Assembly (NCBI RefSeq): GCF_001663155.1
Contig: NZ_CP015963.1
Span: forward strand, 868,001 to 932,000
Length of the DNA stretch: 64,000 bases
Direction of reading: 5' to 3'
DNA from: Altererythrobacter ishigakiensis
GTDB taxonomy: Bacteria; Pseudomonadota; Alphaproteobacteria; Sphingomonadales; Sphingomonadaceae
Within the stretch, counting starts at the first letter, position 1, and each line of letters opens with the position of its first letter. Below are positions 1-9,230 of the stretch, piece after piece. A model generated the notes under the pieces. That model worked only from the letters and a program-made list of their open reading frames with translations, did not search any database and was not told the origin of the DNA. Both the position numbers and the translations under genes were made by a program.

Positions 1-45
1 TATTGGGTGTTCAGGGGTAAAGTGGCCGACGAGGGATATCACTGA
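1..45 (+). CDS. cydB: Cytochrome bd-type quinol oxidase subunit II, C-terminal end only (partial)
   Basis: The first fourteen codons in frame 1 read YWVFRGKVADEGYH and end in TGA at 43-45. The YWVFRGKV segment is the usual C-terminus of CydB, the membrane subunit II of cytochrome bd / cyanide-insensitive quinol oxidase. The stop overlaps the start of a DUF2474 gene (TGATG), which is the normal partner arrangement in alphaproteobacteria. Only 14 residues are visible, so the call rests on this tail plus the neighbour. Confidence 0.7.
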   Translation, partial: YWVFRGKVADEGYH

Positions 46-173
46 TGCTCGCACCACCTGAACCCCAGCAACCGCTTTGGAAACGGCTCGCGTGGATGGC
101 CGGAATTTGGCTAGCGAGCGTCACTTTGCTCGGTATCGTGGCTATGATCATTCGGTTCTGGCTGAAGGCATAA
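45..173 (+). CDS. DUF2474 small membrane protein, likely accessory subunit of the bd-type oxidase
   Basis: This 42-residue ORF starts with MLAPPEPQQPLWKRLAWM, continues through a single hydrophobic helix (about residues 17-39) and ends RFWLKA. The LWKRLAW start followed by one transmembrane segment is the pattern of DUF2474 proteins, which sit directly behind cydB and are thought to play a CydX-like role in the oxidase complex of the inner membrane. The start codon overlaps the cydB stop as TGATG, implying translational coupling. The gene belongs to the respiratory operon and not to the polysaccharide region that follows. Confidence 0.75.
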   Translation: MLAPPEPQQPLWKRLAWMAGIWLASVTLLGIVAMIIRFWLKA

Positions 174-188
174 GCCAAGGAGGCGAGC

Positions 189-785
189 ATGAACCCAGAT
201 AGATATCGAACCCTTCTCCTTTTTGTAGCAGCATGCGCGGTGGGCGCTTGTTCGCAAGGTGACAGGAGTGTGGCGGAGGAAGCCGAATTCCTGCTCCAAT
301 CTGAAAAGTTGACTGCTCGATTTCAATCCGAACTCCAGAGAGAGCTTTCCAATGCTCTCAGCGAGGTTGGCCCCGTGGGGGCGATCGGCGTTTGCCAGTC
401 GGCGGCACCCGCAATCGGGGAGCGCCTTTCAGAAAACAGCGGCTTCAGAGTAAGTCGCATCGCGCGTCGCAACCGCAATGCAGGCAACGGGATACTGCCA
501 GACCTTGAGCCGCTGTACAGCGAGCTAGAAGCATCACCGATGCAAGATGGTTTCCCTCGATCCGTGCACGGCACAGTTGACGGCCGGTTGGTCTACCTCA
601 GGGCCATTCCCATGCAGGAGAAACCCTGCTCGGCATGCCACGGATCGAACATCGATCCTGCGCTCTCGAAAGTGATCTCTCAAAGCTATCAAGACGATCG
701 TGCCGTGGGTTTTGAACCGGGCGAACTTCGCGGAGCATTCCTGGTGGAGCAGTCGACAACCTTGCCGATCTTGCTGCCGGGGTGA
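189..785 (+). CDS. DUF3365 c-type haem lipoprotein
   Basis: The 198-residue product begins with a lipoprotein signal peptide (lipobox VGAC, Cys21), then carries the DUF3365 signature AIGVCQSAAPAI (about 65-76) and one haem c motif CSACH at 147-151. DUF3365 (Tll0287-like) proteins are small periplasmic haem proteins proposed to sense redox state or bind ligands; the exact role here is unknown. A strong ribosome site AGGAGG lies seven bases before the ATG. It follows the DUF2474 gene by 15 bp, so it is probably the last gene of the respiratory operon that enters from the left. Confidence 0.8.
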   Translation: MNPDRYRTLLLFVAACAVGACSQGDRSVAEEAEFLLQSEKLTARFQSELQRELSNALSEVGPVGAIGVCQSAAPAIGERLSENSGFRVSRIARRNRNAGNGILPDLEPLYSELEASPMQDGFPRSVHGTVDGRLVYLRAIPMQEKPCSACHGSNIDPALSKVISQSYQDDRAVGFEPGELRGAFLVEQSTTLPILLPG

Positions 786-1132
786 CCCGCTGGGTCGTTG
801 TCTGCTTTGCCCTGAGATTCGCTCTTGGTCCTTGTAGTCATGGGTGGTTCCCCTTGTTCGGAGCAGCGACACGCTGCTCCCACCACCCAAGGCCCCGTTC
901 GCGCTACGCGATGGGGCACCGACCGCTTCTAGGGCTGCGATTCAGTACAGACACCAATGCTTCCTTTGCCGAGCAAGTCCAATGGAATATGCTGTAAGGG
1001 GTAGGAAATTATGCCATCACACTGGTCCACTCTATCGGAGACGTAGAGAGCGGCCGTGACCAATTCCTCTCGGACCAGTGCAGTCATGCGGTCAGGTTCC
1101 TTTTCAAGAACTCCCGTTTGCACTTCAATCCT
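786..1132. other. Non-coding gap with two nested inverted repeats
   Basis: No convincing gene is seen here. The first structure is at 842-888: outer arms GGGTGGT/ACCACCC enclose an inner hairpin GAGCAGC-gacac-GCTGCTC. The second is at 1020-1080: 9-bp outer arms CACTGGTCC/GGACCAGTG enclose an inner CTCTA/TAGAG hairpin. Neither is followed by a clear T run, although either could end transcription between the convergent genes on each side. They could also be parts of a structured RNA. Confidence 0.45.
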
Positions 1133-2419
1133 TCAAGGCAATTCTGTGTTTGCTACAAAGCCTAGGTCGCGCGCAAAAAGTGCCTCGACTTGCTGATGTG
1201 TGTGTTTCATCCGATCATAGTTTTTTGCCGCGTGATCTCGATCAGGATAGGGCCATTCTTCCAACCGGCCAGAATATCGCCCTAAAAAGCCTATTCCCTT
1301 TTCGAGTCCTCGCCCGTCATCCAGCTGTTCAGCCCACAAGTTATGATCCACACACTCGGCGATAGTCGCCAGCCTGCCGGCCCCCGCCAAGACGTAATTC
1401 GAATAGTGCCAGCTCCGCGTGCGATTGAGTTCAGACGTGAAACGTCCGTCTTGATCCATTTGCTGCGCGAGGCGCTTGTTGAGAAAATCACTCGAGACAT
1501 TCCTTGCGAGTTCCTCGTTTCCCGCGAAAAGCGCGAAGTGAGAAAGATAGAAGTCATAGAAGATAGCGTGATTGTTGGTCTTGTTCCTTGATGCCTTGCC
1601 ATTTTCGCTCGTCTGAAGCCACGAAACGAATTGTGCATACCAGTCTTGGAGGTTGGCATGCTGCGATGAAGAAAGGGCTCCTGATGGCAGGATTAAGCCT
1701 ACGCTCTCGATGACGGTCGAAAAATCGGATGCTTCGATTATACCTTCGCCACGTCCATTTACTCGCCCTGGAACACCCTGAGCGAAATCCATGTTGGGCG
1801 ACATTCGCGTGTCCGGGTCAAGAAACCAGATGTCCACAAGCATTGCCGCGCGCGTGGCATAGCGAGCATCCTCCGTAAGGAAATAGCCAAGCGCCAGTGC
1901 TTCCAAATCGGCACCTAACTGGCTCAAGCGGCCCTTGTCGAAATCAGGTCCGTTGCGCTCGGGATTCACGACACCATCGCGCCGAATATAGGGTAACCCG
2001 TCTGCCTGGTCGGGGTTGGGCCACCAATATGGCCCGATAGAAGCGTAGTCATTCGATGAGGCACCTGGAACGTTCTTGCCTTTGTCGGTCACAGAATAGG
2101 GCCCACGATGCAAAGCCTCTTCGGCTTGCGCAAGTCGTGCTTTCCGTTGTTCCGGGTCGGATGCGATTGCCTCGAGCCATTGCGGACGCCAGAGAAATGT
2201 CTTCCTTCCGTTAAAATCGCTGGAATAGCCAAGCGAGCCTCGGCATTCGTAATTTGCGTAAACGGGCCCGTCTTCGGTCAGCGCCGATACGGAGTCTGGC
2301 GAAGTGAACATTGCAAAGAATGCACTCATCAGTGTGAGGGTACGTATTACAAACTCCCTGGATACTAGAGTGAGTCCGCGCTTATCTGACGGGAGATAGA
2401 GAGACCAGAATTTTCGCAT
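1133..2419 (-). CDS. Alginate-lyase-family secreted protein (PF05426-like)
   Basis: The 428-residue protein has an N-terminal hydrophobic export segment (about residues 23-47, ending SVSA), then an alpha-helical (alpha/alpha-toroid) domain. The motifs NDYASIGPYWWPNP and LPYIRRDG (about 125-155) and KTNNHAIFYDFY (about 284-295) are the hallmarks of the PF05426 family, the NNH being the catalytic-site asparagines and histidine. Members act on uronic-acid polymers by beta-elimination; the substrate here cannot be read from sequence. The upstream 22 residues before REF are unusual for a signal peptide, so the true start may be internal (ATG at 2329). It is divergent from the oxidoreductase at 2531 and is the left-most gene of the polysaccharide region. 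Confidence 0.75.
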   Translation of the reverse strand: MRKFWSLYLPSDKRGLTLVSREFVIRTLTLMSAFFAMFTSPDSVSALTEDGPVYANYECRGSLGYSSDFNGRKTFLWRPQWLEAIASDPEQRKARLAQAEEALHRGPYSVTDKGKNVPGASSNDYASIGPYWWPNPDQADGLPYIRRDGVVNPERNGPDFDKGRLSQLGADLEALALGYFLTEDARYATRAAMLVDIWFLDPDTRMSPNMDFAQGVPGRVNGRGEGIIEASDFSTVIESVGLILPSGALSSSQHANLQDWYAQFVSWLQTSENGKASRNKTNNHAIFYDFYLSHFALFAGNEELARNVSSDFLNKRLAQQMDQDGRFTSELNRTRSWHYSNYVLAGAGRLATIAECVDHNLWAEQLDDGRGLEKGIGFLGRYSGRLEEWPYPDRDHAAKNYDRMKHTHQQVEALFARDLGFVANTELP

Positions 2420-2530
2420 GGCAATCCGATCTAAGTTTTTGACGTCACCTGTCTACTTGCTCTGACCACACCATCCGGTCATATTTGGATCGATCAATAT
2501 CCCATCCAACAAATAGGCGGGCGTCCATAG

Positions 2531-3469
2531 ATGAAGCTAGGTGTGATAGGTGCGGGGCGAATTTTGTCGGCGTATCTGGAAGCCTCGGATCCATCAGGTA
2601 TCGAGATTGCCGCAGTGTGCGATGTGGGCAATCCCATTCTACCCGACGACATCAAAGATGTGCCCTTCTTTGCTGACTTTCGCGACATGGCAAAGTTGGC
2701 TCAACTCGACGCCTTTCTGGTAGCCGTGCCCAGCTCGAAACATTTCGAAGTTACCAAACTCGCGTTAGATGCGGGCCGACCTCTTCTAATTGAAAAGCCG
2801 GTTACATTGAATTCTGCTGAGTTCGGTCTGCTGCGCGATGAAGCTTGCGCGCGTGGGACCCCTGTCTTTTCCTTGCTTCACGCCCAGTATGGGTCCGAAG
2901 TGATTGCAGCGCGGAAGTATTTCCAGCAGGTCAAGGCATCGAGCCGGACCCCAGTCACAGTGCATTGGCAAACATTGCTTTGTGATCCCTACGAAGAGAA
3001 CCCTGCTGCGCAGGCCTCATTGATCAATGCCTGGGCGGACGGCGGAATAAACGCCATTTCCATTGTGCTGGCGGCTTTTCCTGGAGCGCAACTGAAAAGA
3101 GTTACCGGACAGCACATTCCCTCAGAGCGCAATTGGGCTGAGATCAGATCGCGCCAAACTTTCAAACTGTCAGGAGATTGGGCTGGTTCAGTTACGATCG
3201 AGACAGACTGGTCTCAGGGTCACGGACTCAAGACATCCAAAGCAGAACTAAATGATGGGGTCAGAATTGAGCTGCATCATACCAATGAGACATTCGAGAT
3301 CACGGGTGACGTTCACGACACCGTTCAATGCTTCCAGAACGAGCGCTCTCGTCTTGCAAATCATTATGTCGAAGCATTCAGAGACGCGCGTGAACACATT
3401 GAGCAGGGGCGGTCGAACTGGGAATTCAGCCAAGCTTGTCATGCCAGCTATTTTTCCTGCTTCCCTTGA
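2531..3469 (+). CDS. Gfo/Idh/MocA-family NAD(P)-dependent oxidoreductase
   Basis: The 312-residue cytoplasmic protein begins with a Rossmann fingerprint, MKLGVIGAGRILSAYL, and carries the family's EKPVTLN motif near residues 93-99, where the Lys is the usual catalytic residue. It lacks a signal peptide. Family members oxidise or reduce sugars, inositols and sugar acids; the substrate is not recognisable. At 312 residues it is slightly short of the typical 330-380. It is divergent from the alginate-lyase-family gene across about 110 bp that contains TGACC-n9-GGTCA (2463-2481), a possible but weak operator. A role in handling a minor sugar or uronate of the polymer is inferred from position only. 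Confidence 0.75.
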   Translation: MKLGVIGAGRILSAYLEASDPSGIEIAAVCDVGNPILPDDIKDVPFFADFRDMAKLAQLDAFLVAVPSSKHFEVTKLALDAGRPLLIEKPVTLNSAEFGLLRDEACARGTPVFSLLHAQYGSEVIAARKYFQQVKASSRTPVTVHWQTLLCDPYEENPAAQASLINAWADGGINAISIVLAAFPGAQLKRVTGQHIPSERNWAEIRSRQTFKLSGDWAGSVTIETDWSQGHGLKTSKAELNDGVRIELHHTNETFEITGDVHDTVQCFQNERSRLANHYVEAFRDAREHIEQGRSNWEFSQACHASYFSCFP

Positions 3470-3603
3470 AGCTCTGTGGCTTGGCAAGGATAGTGGTCAG
3501 CTTCGATTGCACGGAATCTCTTGAGTTGGGCCAACAACACTCTCGGCAAACCTATGCGATTACTTGCTGCCGTATCGTGACCTAGGTTGAGAGTAGCGTA
3601 TGA

Positions 3604-3619
3604 GGCCAGGCACCTGGCC
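3604..3619. repeat. Palindrome GGCCAGG-CA-CCTGGCC in the 252-bp gap before the propeller gene
   Basis: Perfect 7-bp arms surround a CA spacer about 135 bp downstream of the oxidoreductase stop and about 100 bp upstream of the start at 3722. It could form a hairpin or be an operator. No T run follows. The remainder of 3470-3721 shows no other feature that I can support. Confidence 0.4.
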
Positions 3620-3721
3620 AAGCGCACGGTGAGCTTCGTGTATTAACTCGGCTGCGGTAAGACATACAGTTGGATATTGATGTGTGGCGGCAAGCCGATC
3701 ACAACAGGGAGGGAAATCGAT

Positions 3722-5161
3722 ATGACCAAGTTCCGCAATGCAGCTTTTGGCGGGATGCTCTTGTTCTTGGCATCGTGCGCAACTTTCACCCCCCAAAACA
3801 AGAAGCCCACTCCCTACTTTGCCGACAATGGGTTTGGCGAAGGGGTGGCGGTTGTCCAGCATCCTGCAGGCGAGTTCCTCAACGGGGTCACTTATGTCTC
3901 TTATCAAGGACCCAATGAAGATCCTTATGTTGCCGCCTATAACCACGAGACGCATGAGTGGATTGGCCCCTTCAAGGCTGGCACTAGCATCTTGGGCAAA
4001 GACCCGGCGAAGAAGATTGACAGCCATGGCAAGCCCACCATGATCATTGATGATGCAGGTTACATCCACATTTTCTACGGCGGGCACGGTGGAGTGACGG
4101 ATCTGCACGGTGCGAACCCCATCGGCGATGCTCACTCAGGCGAAAATCGCCATGCCGTCTCCCAAAATCCTTATGACATTACCAGTTGGAGAGACCTCAA
4201 CAACGTCTCGCCTTTTGGCACGTACAACCAGGCTATCAAGATGGATAATGGCGATATCTACCTGTTCTATCGCCACGGAGCCCATCGCAGCAACTGGGTC
4301 TATCAAAAATCGACAGATGACGGCCTAACCTTTGCCGAACCGGTTTCGTTCCTGAAAACCAAACGCCGAGATGACGGCATGGGAACAGACAGCTGGTATG
4401 CTAGCGTCTCCAAAGGGCGAGGTGACGAAATAGTACTGGGCATTGATTACCACTACTGCTGGGACCAAGGCGCTCCGCGCAACAATCGCGGCGGGCATTC
4501 AACCGAGCGCAAGAACCTCTACTTCGTTAGCTTTGATACCGAGGAAGATCGCTGGAAGAATGTTAAGGGCGAAGAGTTGACCCTTCCCATCACCAAAGAG
4601 GTCGCCGATCATAAAGCGCTGGCGGTTGATACTGGCGACTTGTGGACGTTCAACGGCATCACGCGGGTGGACGCAGAAGGCACGCCGCATATCAACGCCT
4701 ATATCGGCGAGGATATCGGCTGGCAGATTGGCGGCCCCAAACAAGCCAGCTATTTCCGCTGGAATGGTCAAGCATGGGTGGGCGAATTCAAAAGCGGACT
4801 GCCAATTGGCCGAGGTGACTATGTGGTCGATGGCCAGAATGTGAGTTTTCTCCTGAGTGGGATAAAACCGGATAGCGACATTACCCAAGTGCGTTGGTGG
4901 GAAAGCCGCGATAGCGGAATGAGTTTTGGACCAGGCAAACTGTTGCTTGAGTTCAAAGGCTCAGACGCCCCGCCTAATAGAGAAGCGCCCGACAGGCCAG
5001 CCTCGCTCAGCAATCTCGACAGCCCAGGTTCTGCCGCCAGCGCTTTCATTCGCAATGCCCATCCCGACGCACGAATGATCATTGCAGAGAAGCCGGAAGG
5101 TTCTGATTGGCGCCGCATGTATCTTGTTGGCGACAACGGACCAGTTATGCGTTCAAACTAG
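3722..5161 (+). CDS. BNR_4 beta-propeller lipoprotein, candidate PL24/PL25-type ulvan lyase
   Basis: The ATG at 3722 follows GGGAGGG and gives a 479-residue lipoprotein (lipobox LASC, Cys19). Aspartate-rich propeller blades carry the motifs MIIDDAGYIHIFYGGHGG (about 107-124), ENRHAVS (His144) and LFYRHGAHRS (about 181-190). The family known as BNR_4 includes the PL24 and PL25 ulvan lyases, seven-bladed propellers that use histidine and tyrosine for beta-elimination next to rhamnose-3-sulfate; His122, His144 and the YRH triad are candidates here. It is a close paralogue of the gene at 56568, with conservation from residue 35 through the whole propeller. It lies just before a sulfatase. Enzyme activity is inferred, not shown. 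Confidence 0.7.
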   Translation: MTKFRNAAFGGMLLFLASCATFTPQNKKPTPYFADNGFGEGVAVVQHPAGEFLNGVTYVSYQGPNEDPYVAAYNHETHEWIGPFKAGTSILGKDPAKKIDSHGKPTMIIDDAGYIHIFYGGHGGVTDLHGANPIGDAHSGENRHAVSQNPYDITSWRDLNNVSPFGTYNQAIKMDNGDIYLFYRHGAHRSNWVYQKSTDDGLTFAEPVSFLKTKRRDDGMGTDSWYASVSKGRGDEIVLGIDYHYCWDQGAPRNNRGGHSTERKNLYFVSFDTEEDRWKNVKGEELTLPITKEVADHKALAVDTGDLWTFNGITRVDAEGTPHINAYIGEDIGWQIGGPKQASYFRWNGQAWVGEFKSGLPIGRGDYVVDGQNVSFLLSGIKPDSDITQVRWWESRDSGMSFGPGKLLLEFKGSDAPPNREAPDRPASLSNLDSPGSAASAFIRNAHPDARMIIAEKPEGSDWRRMYLVGDNGPVMRSN

Positions 5162-5187
5162 AGGCAAGCATTATTGCTGACTTTGCC

Positions 5188-5200
5188 AGAGCAATGCTCT
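5188..5200. repeat. Palindrome AGAGCAATGCTCT downstream of the propeller gene
   Basis: A 6-bp perfect inverted repeat lies 27 bp after the propeller stop. A second inverted pair, GCTCTTG...CAAGAGC, follows at about 5305-5332, flanking TTGATCA just before the sulfatase. These could be a weak terminator and an operator in the 206-bp gap. Confidence 0.3.
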
Positions 5201-5367
5201 TATTGGCAACGAAGGCCAGAGAACACAGAGTGAATTGTACGAGAGCATGTTAGCCGACACTAGCGCACTCAGGCTTGGTTGAGCGCTACAAACGCGGTTT
5301 GATTGCTCTTGCTCAAGATTGATCACAAGAGCTGGCTTTTGCTTGAGCCTTTGCTAGTTTGTCGACT

Positions 5368-7047
5368 ATGCGAACCGTCCTACTCATTGCATTTGTTGCC
5401 TTGGTACAGGCGTGTACTCATTCCGATTTTGGGCCTCGCAATCATGAATTGCGAACGTCCGTTCAGCCCAACATAATTCTTGTCACCGCGGAGGATCTCG
5501 GGCCACGTTTGGGGTTCATGGGGGATCGAGCCGCGGTCACTCCCAACCTGGACCGTCTCGCATCGCAAAGTGTTGTATTCACGCGAGCGTTCACCACAGC
5601 TGGTGTCTGCGCGCCATCAAGAGCTGCGCTGATTACTGGGGTGCACCAAACTACGCTCGGTGCGCATAATATGCGAACCGCGAGTTACGGTGAGAACATG
5701 GGCGAGGGTGCGCCCTATCGCGCTGTTCCTCCGCCAGAGGTGAAGGCATTTCCCGAACTGCTGCGTGCCGCAGGATACTTTACTGTGAATGACTTCAAGA
5801 CCGACTACCAGTTTGGCGAAGTCTTCACCGTGTGGGACGAGAACGAAAAAGGAGCGGATTGGAATTCGCGCAAAGAGGACCAGCCATTCTTCGCGATGCT
5901 CAATTTCGAAGTCACGCATGAAGGGCGCATCTGGGCACCCGACACCGACCCTGCCCTACATCCCATTGTGCCGCGCCGTCTTGCGCTGAATGCGGAGATC
6001 GACGCGGCTAAAGACTTCCCTCCCACTGATCCGGCCGCTTTACGCATTCCTCCCTACTGGCCGGATACGCCGGTTGTACGGGCCAATCTTGCGCGGTTCT
6101 ACGACAATATCCGATTGTTGGACCGACAAGTGGGCGAACTATTGACCCGGCTCGAGGCGGAAGGACGTTTCGAGGACAGCATCATCATCTTTACTACTGA
6201 TCACGGTGACGGCTTGCCGCGACACAAACGCACGATCTTCGACAGCGGGACACATGTTCCCTTGTTGGTACGATTTCCCGATGGGTTTGGGGCTGGGACC
6301 AATCGCGGCGATCTCGTCAGTCTTATCGATCTTGCGCCGACCATCTTGGATTGGGCAGGCGGAACTATTCCAGAGTATATTCAAGGACGTCGCCTGTTCG
6401 ATGATCCGGCACCCGATGCAATCTTCATGGCGGGCGACCGGTTCGACGAAGTGCCACAGCGCTTTCGCGGCGCGCGTGAGGAGAGGTGGCACTATATCCG
6501 CTATTTCAGTGATGAGCCGGTGATCCCCTCTCTCAGCTATCAGAACGTCAATCCGATTATGCGGGAGATGCGGCGTCTTCATACAGAAGGCGATCTATCG
6601 CCGTTGCAGGCTTCTTATCTCGCGGACGTTGCGCCTCGCGAATTCCTGTTCGATACCGAGGCCGATCCCGATGAGGTGCGCAATGTCGCTGATAGTCCGG
6701 GCTTTGCAGCTATCAAACACCGGCTGTCAGCCCGGCTAGAGAATTGGATCGAAGAGAGCGGCGATATGGGCCGTATCCCGGAGCGCGACCTAGTCGCACG
6801 TATCTGGCCGCGCGGGCAGCAACCGCAGACTGCGATAGTGGAAGCGTGCTTGAACTCTGATGGCAATGTCTTGCTCACGTCTGCAACCATTGGCGCATCG
6901 ATCGGCTATGGCGGGGTAGACGGCGAGGCGCTGCTCTATGTGCGGCCTATCGATGCGACATCACCGTTCAAAGCTAAAGCGGTCCGCTATGGATACAAGC
7001 CATCGCGGATCGAGGATTTCGATCCAGCCATGCTTCCCATCTGCTAG
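5368..7047 (+). CDS. S1-family (type I) sulfatase lipoprotein, S1_8-like
   Basis: The preferred ATG at 5368 gives a 559-residue lipoprotein (lipobox VQAC, Cys16); a TTG lies three codons upstream. Cys81 in CAPSRAALITG is the formylglycine site (C-x-P-S-R). Metal and sulfate-pocket motifs follow: TAEDLGP near 40-46, TTDHGDG near 277-283, and LPRHKRTIFDSGTHVPLL just after. The HGDGLPR-K-R...DSG pattern and the PPYWPDTP...FYDNI segment resemble the S1_8 subfamily, which includes sulfatases in algal-polymer loci; this assignment is from memory. The enzyme would remove sulfate esters from oligosaccharides in the periplasm. The FGE at 58029 is its likely activator. Confidence 0.85.
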   Translation: MRTVLLIAFVALVQACTHSDFGPRNHELRTSVQPNIILVTAEDLGPRLGFMGDRAAVTPNLDRLASQSVVFTRAFTTAGVCAPSRAALITGVHQTTLGAHNMRTASYGENMGEGAPYRAVPPPEVKAFPELLRAAGYFTVNDFKTDYQFGEVFTVWDENEKGADWNSRKEDQPFFAMLNFEVTHEGRIWAPDTDPALHPIVPRRLALNAEIDAAKDFPPTDPAALRIPPYWPDTPVVRANLARFYDNIRLLDRQVGELLTRLEAEGRFEDSIIIFTTDHGDGLPRHKRTIFDSGTHVPLLVRFPDGFGAGTNRGDLVSLIDLAPTILDWAGGTIPEYIQGRRLFDDPAPDAIFMAGDRFDEVPQRFRGAREERWHYIRYFSDEPVIPSLSYQNVNPIMREMRRLHTEGDLSPLQASYLADVAPREFLFDTEADPDEVRNVADSPGFAAIKHRLSARLENWIEESGDMGRIPERDLVARIWPRGQQPQTAIVEACLNSDGNVLLTSATIGASIGYGGVDGEALLYVRPIDATSPFKAKAVRYGYKPSRIEDFDPAMLPIC

Positions 7048-7054
7048 CAGGGGA

Positions 7055-7909
7055 TCAGTCAGCGGACTCGATCTCGATATGCATCCATGCCTGCATGGTT
7101 TCGCGCGGAGCCAACGCCGCCATTCCGCCAGGCTTCATATTAATCGCATCGGTTTCATGACTTACGGGTTCGACGCAAAAGAAATCCCGCCCGTGTGGCG
7201 AATAGACGACGGTGAACGGCAAGTTTTCTGACGGCTTAATGGTCGCCTTCGCGGCAATATCGGGCCAGATCAGCGTAAGCGGTCCATGTCGGCCAGTATA
7301 GACCGTATCGACACTGCGCGAGCCAACCGGCGCGCCTTTCCACCAATCCGCGGGCTCTGACAGCTCAACCAAGCGGGTCGGCAAACAGCCATTATCGACA
7401 GACCACTCGCCCAGATGCAGGCCATGATAGAGAGCCTCGGCCCGGCGCGGAAAGTAGGGATGGAAACCCAGGCCCGCCGGCATCACTGTCTCGTCAAGAT
7501 TGGTAACTTCGAGCTGAAGAAGCAAGCCATTCTCTCCGAGCAAGATGTATTGTCGCGCGCGATACCGCCATGGCCACTCGCTGGCGTCATGAGTGTGCTG
7601 GATGACAACACGCGTCGCATCAGCGTCGACAACTTCCCACGCGCTTAGCCAGCCAAAGCCATGGATAGGATTGTTGCCATCAAGGGATGGCGCGTTCGGA
7701 GCAAGCTGGAAGGTGTTCCCGTCCATTTCGAATTGGCCAGCTTCGATCCGGTTTGAGAACGGCACAATCGGGAAACATGCTGTTTCGGACATTGTACCAG
7801 GCTTTGAGGCACGAAGAATCGCATGCCCCGCCCATTCGAATGCAGCAAGCGAGCCACCCCGTTCAGGATCAATAACAACGCGATAGTCGCCGGAATTCAG
7901 CTCGAGCAT
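7055..7909 (-). CDS. Aldose 1-epimerase family protein (sugar mutarotase)
   Basis: The product begins [19 protein letters not shown] and runs to 284 residues; an in-frame ATG at 7939 would add ten residues. Family motifs are NNPIHGFGW (about 79-87), GFHPYF (about 149-154) and [11 protein letters not shown] near the C-terminus, whose Glu is the expected catalytic base. It interconverts alpha and beta anomers of an aldose before isomerisation. Its start overlaps the end of xylA by 13 bp, so it is the third gene of a xylB-xylA-mutarotase operon, which suggests D-xylose as substrate. Confidence 0.85.
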   Translation of the reverse strand: MLELNSGDYRVVIDPERGGSLAAFEWAGHAILRASKPGTMSETACFPIVPFSNRIEAGQFEMDGNTFQLAPNAPSLDGNNPIHGFGWLSAWEVVDADATRVVIQHTHDASEWPWRYRARQYILLGENGLLLQLEVTNLDETVMPAGLGFHPYFPRRAEALYHGLHLGEWSVDNGCLPTRLVELSEPADWWKGAPVGSRSVDTVYTGRHGPLTLIWPDIAAKATIKPSENLPFTVVYSPHGRDFFCVEPVSHETDAINMKPGGMAALAPRETMQAWMHIEIESAD

Positions 7910-9219
7910 CGCGCCCGATTTACAATGTTCTCGCACCATTCTTGTTGTCCCGATCTAGGGTCAGGGGCGTGGTTGGCAGCGATCGCATGCTCAGCGACGC
8001 TGGCAAGAGTAGCGCCTTCTGCATGAATTGCTTTGCCTAACGCTCCTTGCCAGCCGGAATACCGCTCAGCACGAAAACGCTCGAGCTCGCCATTTTCGAT
8101 AATTGCCGCGGCGTTCAGCAGTCCTTGCGCGATCGTATCGACGCCGCCGATGTGCCCGTGGAAAAGGTCAGCTGTATCGATCGACTGACGACGGACCTTT
8201 GCATCGAAATTGAAGCCACCGGTGGTAAACCCTCCAGCACGAAGAAACTCAAGCATCGCGAGTGTCCATTCTTCGGTCGAATTCGGGAATTGATCAGTAT
8301 CCCACCCATTCTGCGGATCACCGCGATTGGCGTCGACAGAGCCAAAGATTCCGAGCGCGCGGGCCATAGCCAATTCGTGCTCAAAGGAGTGCCCGCCGAG
8401 AGTGGCGTGGTTCGCCTCGATGTTAACTCTCACCTCTTTCTCTAGACCGTAGCGGGCCAGGAAGGCGTAGACGGTTTGCGTGTCGAAATCGTACTGATGC
8501 TTGGTTGGCTCATGCGGTTTAGGCTCGATCAGGATCGTGCCCTTGAAGCCAATGCGATGCTTGTGATCGACTACCAGCGAAAGGAAGCGACCGAAATTGT
8601 CCTGTTCGATGCCAATTTCGGTGTTGAGGATGGTGTCGTAGCCTTCGCGGCCTCCCCACAGAACATAATTTTCGCCGCCCAATCGGTGAGTGGCATCGAG
8701 CGCATCGCGTACCTGCATAGCCGCCCAAGCGTAGACCTCTGGATCGGGATTGGTCGCAGCCCCTGCCATGTAGCGCGGATGGCTGAAGAGATTGGCTGTG
8801 CCCCATAGCAGCTTGCGACCGTGCCTTTCCTGAAGCTCTCCCAGATGCTCGACAGCTTCGGCAAAGCTTGCACGGAAGCCTTTCGCATCGCCCGCATCAG
8901 CCATGACATCGACATCGTGGAAACAGTAGAAAGGTAGGTCGAGCTTTTCGACGAAAGCAAGTGCAGCTTCGCGTTTGGCCCGCGCGGCCGTGCCATCATT
9001 GGCTCCGGAAAGCCAGGGCCTGTCGAATGTGCCGGCGCCGAAGACATCGCTTCCGGGCCAACAAAATGTATGCCAGAAGCAAACGGCAAACCGCAGGTGG
9101 TCTTCCATCCGCTTGCCCATGACCAGCCGATCCTTGTCATATACGCGGTAAGCGAGGTCCGAGCTCGCGCTTGGGTCAAAGCGGATGGTATCGAATTGAG
9201 AAAAGTAGTCGGCAGACAT
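7897..9219 (-). CDS. xylA: Xylose isomerase
   Basis: This 440-residue protein converts D-xylose to D-xylulose in the cytoplasm. The residues known for class II enzymes fall at the same numbers as in E. coli: His101 and Asp104 (CFHDVDV), Glu232 and Lys234 (IEPKPHEP), Glu268 and His271 ([10 protein letters not shown]) and Asp296 (VDANRGD). LWGGREGYD is at about 187-195. It sits 11 bp behind xylB and overlaps the mutarotase, forming one minus-strand operon. Xylose is a genuine side component of ulvan, so this arm fits the rest of the region; xylan is the alternative source. Confidence 0.97.
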   Translation of the reverse strand: MSADYFSQFDTIRFDPSASSDLAYRVYDKDRLVMGKRMEDHLRFAVCFWHTFCWPGSDVFGAGTFDRPWLSGANDGTAARAKREAALAFVEKLDLPFYCFHDVDVMADAGDAKGFRASFAEAVEHLGELQERHGRKLLWGTANLFSHPRYMAGAATNPDPEVYAWAAMQVRDALDATHRLGGENYVLWGGREGYDTILNTEIGIEQDNFGRFLSLVVDHKHRIGFKGTILIEPKPHEPTKHQYDFDTQTVYAFLARYGLEKEVRVNIEANHATLGGHSFEHELAMARALGIFGSVDANRGDPQNGWDTDQFPNSTEEWTLAMLEFLRAGGFTTGGFNFDAKVRRQSIDTADLFHGHIGGVDTIAQGLLNAAAIIENGELERFRAERYSGWQGALGKAIHAEGATLASVAEHAIAANHAPDPRSGQQEWCENIVNRARCSS

Positions 9220-9230
9220 GGCAAGAACTT

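Noticed and set aside
929..1123. Small minus-strand ORF in the first intergenic gap
   Set aside because: It has 64 codons, no convincing ribosome site, and overlaps an inverted repeat; no similarity recognised.
3560..4135. Minus-strand open frame of 191 codons over the first propeller gene
   Set aside because: The opposite strand encodes a clear lipoprotein with conserved motifs; this frame has no family features.
8211..8232. ACCGGT word in xylA as another LacI operator
   Set aside because: It is inside coding sequence, lacks the TGAC flank and is explained by the residues encoded; several other coding ACCGGT words were dismissed for the same reason.
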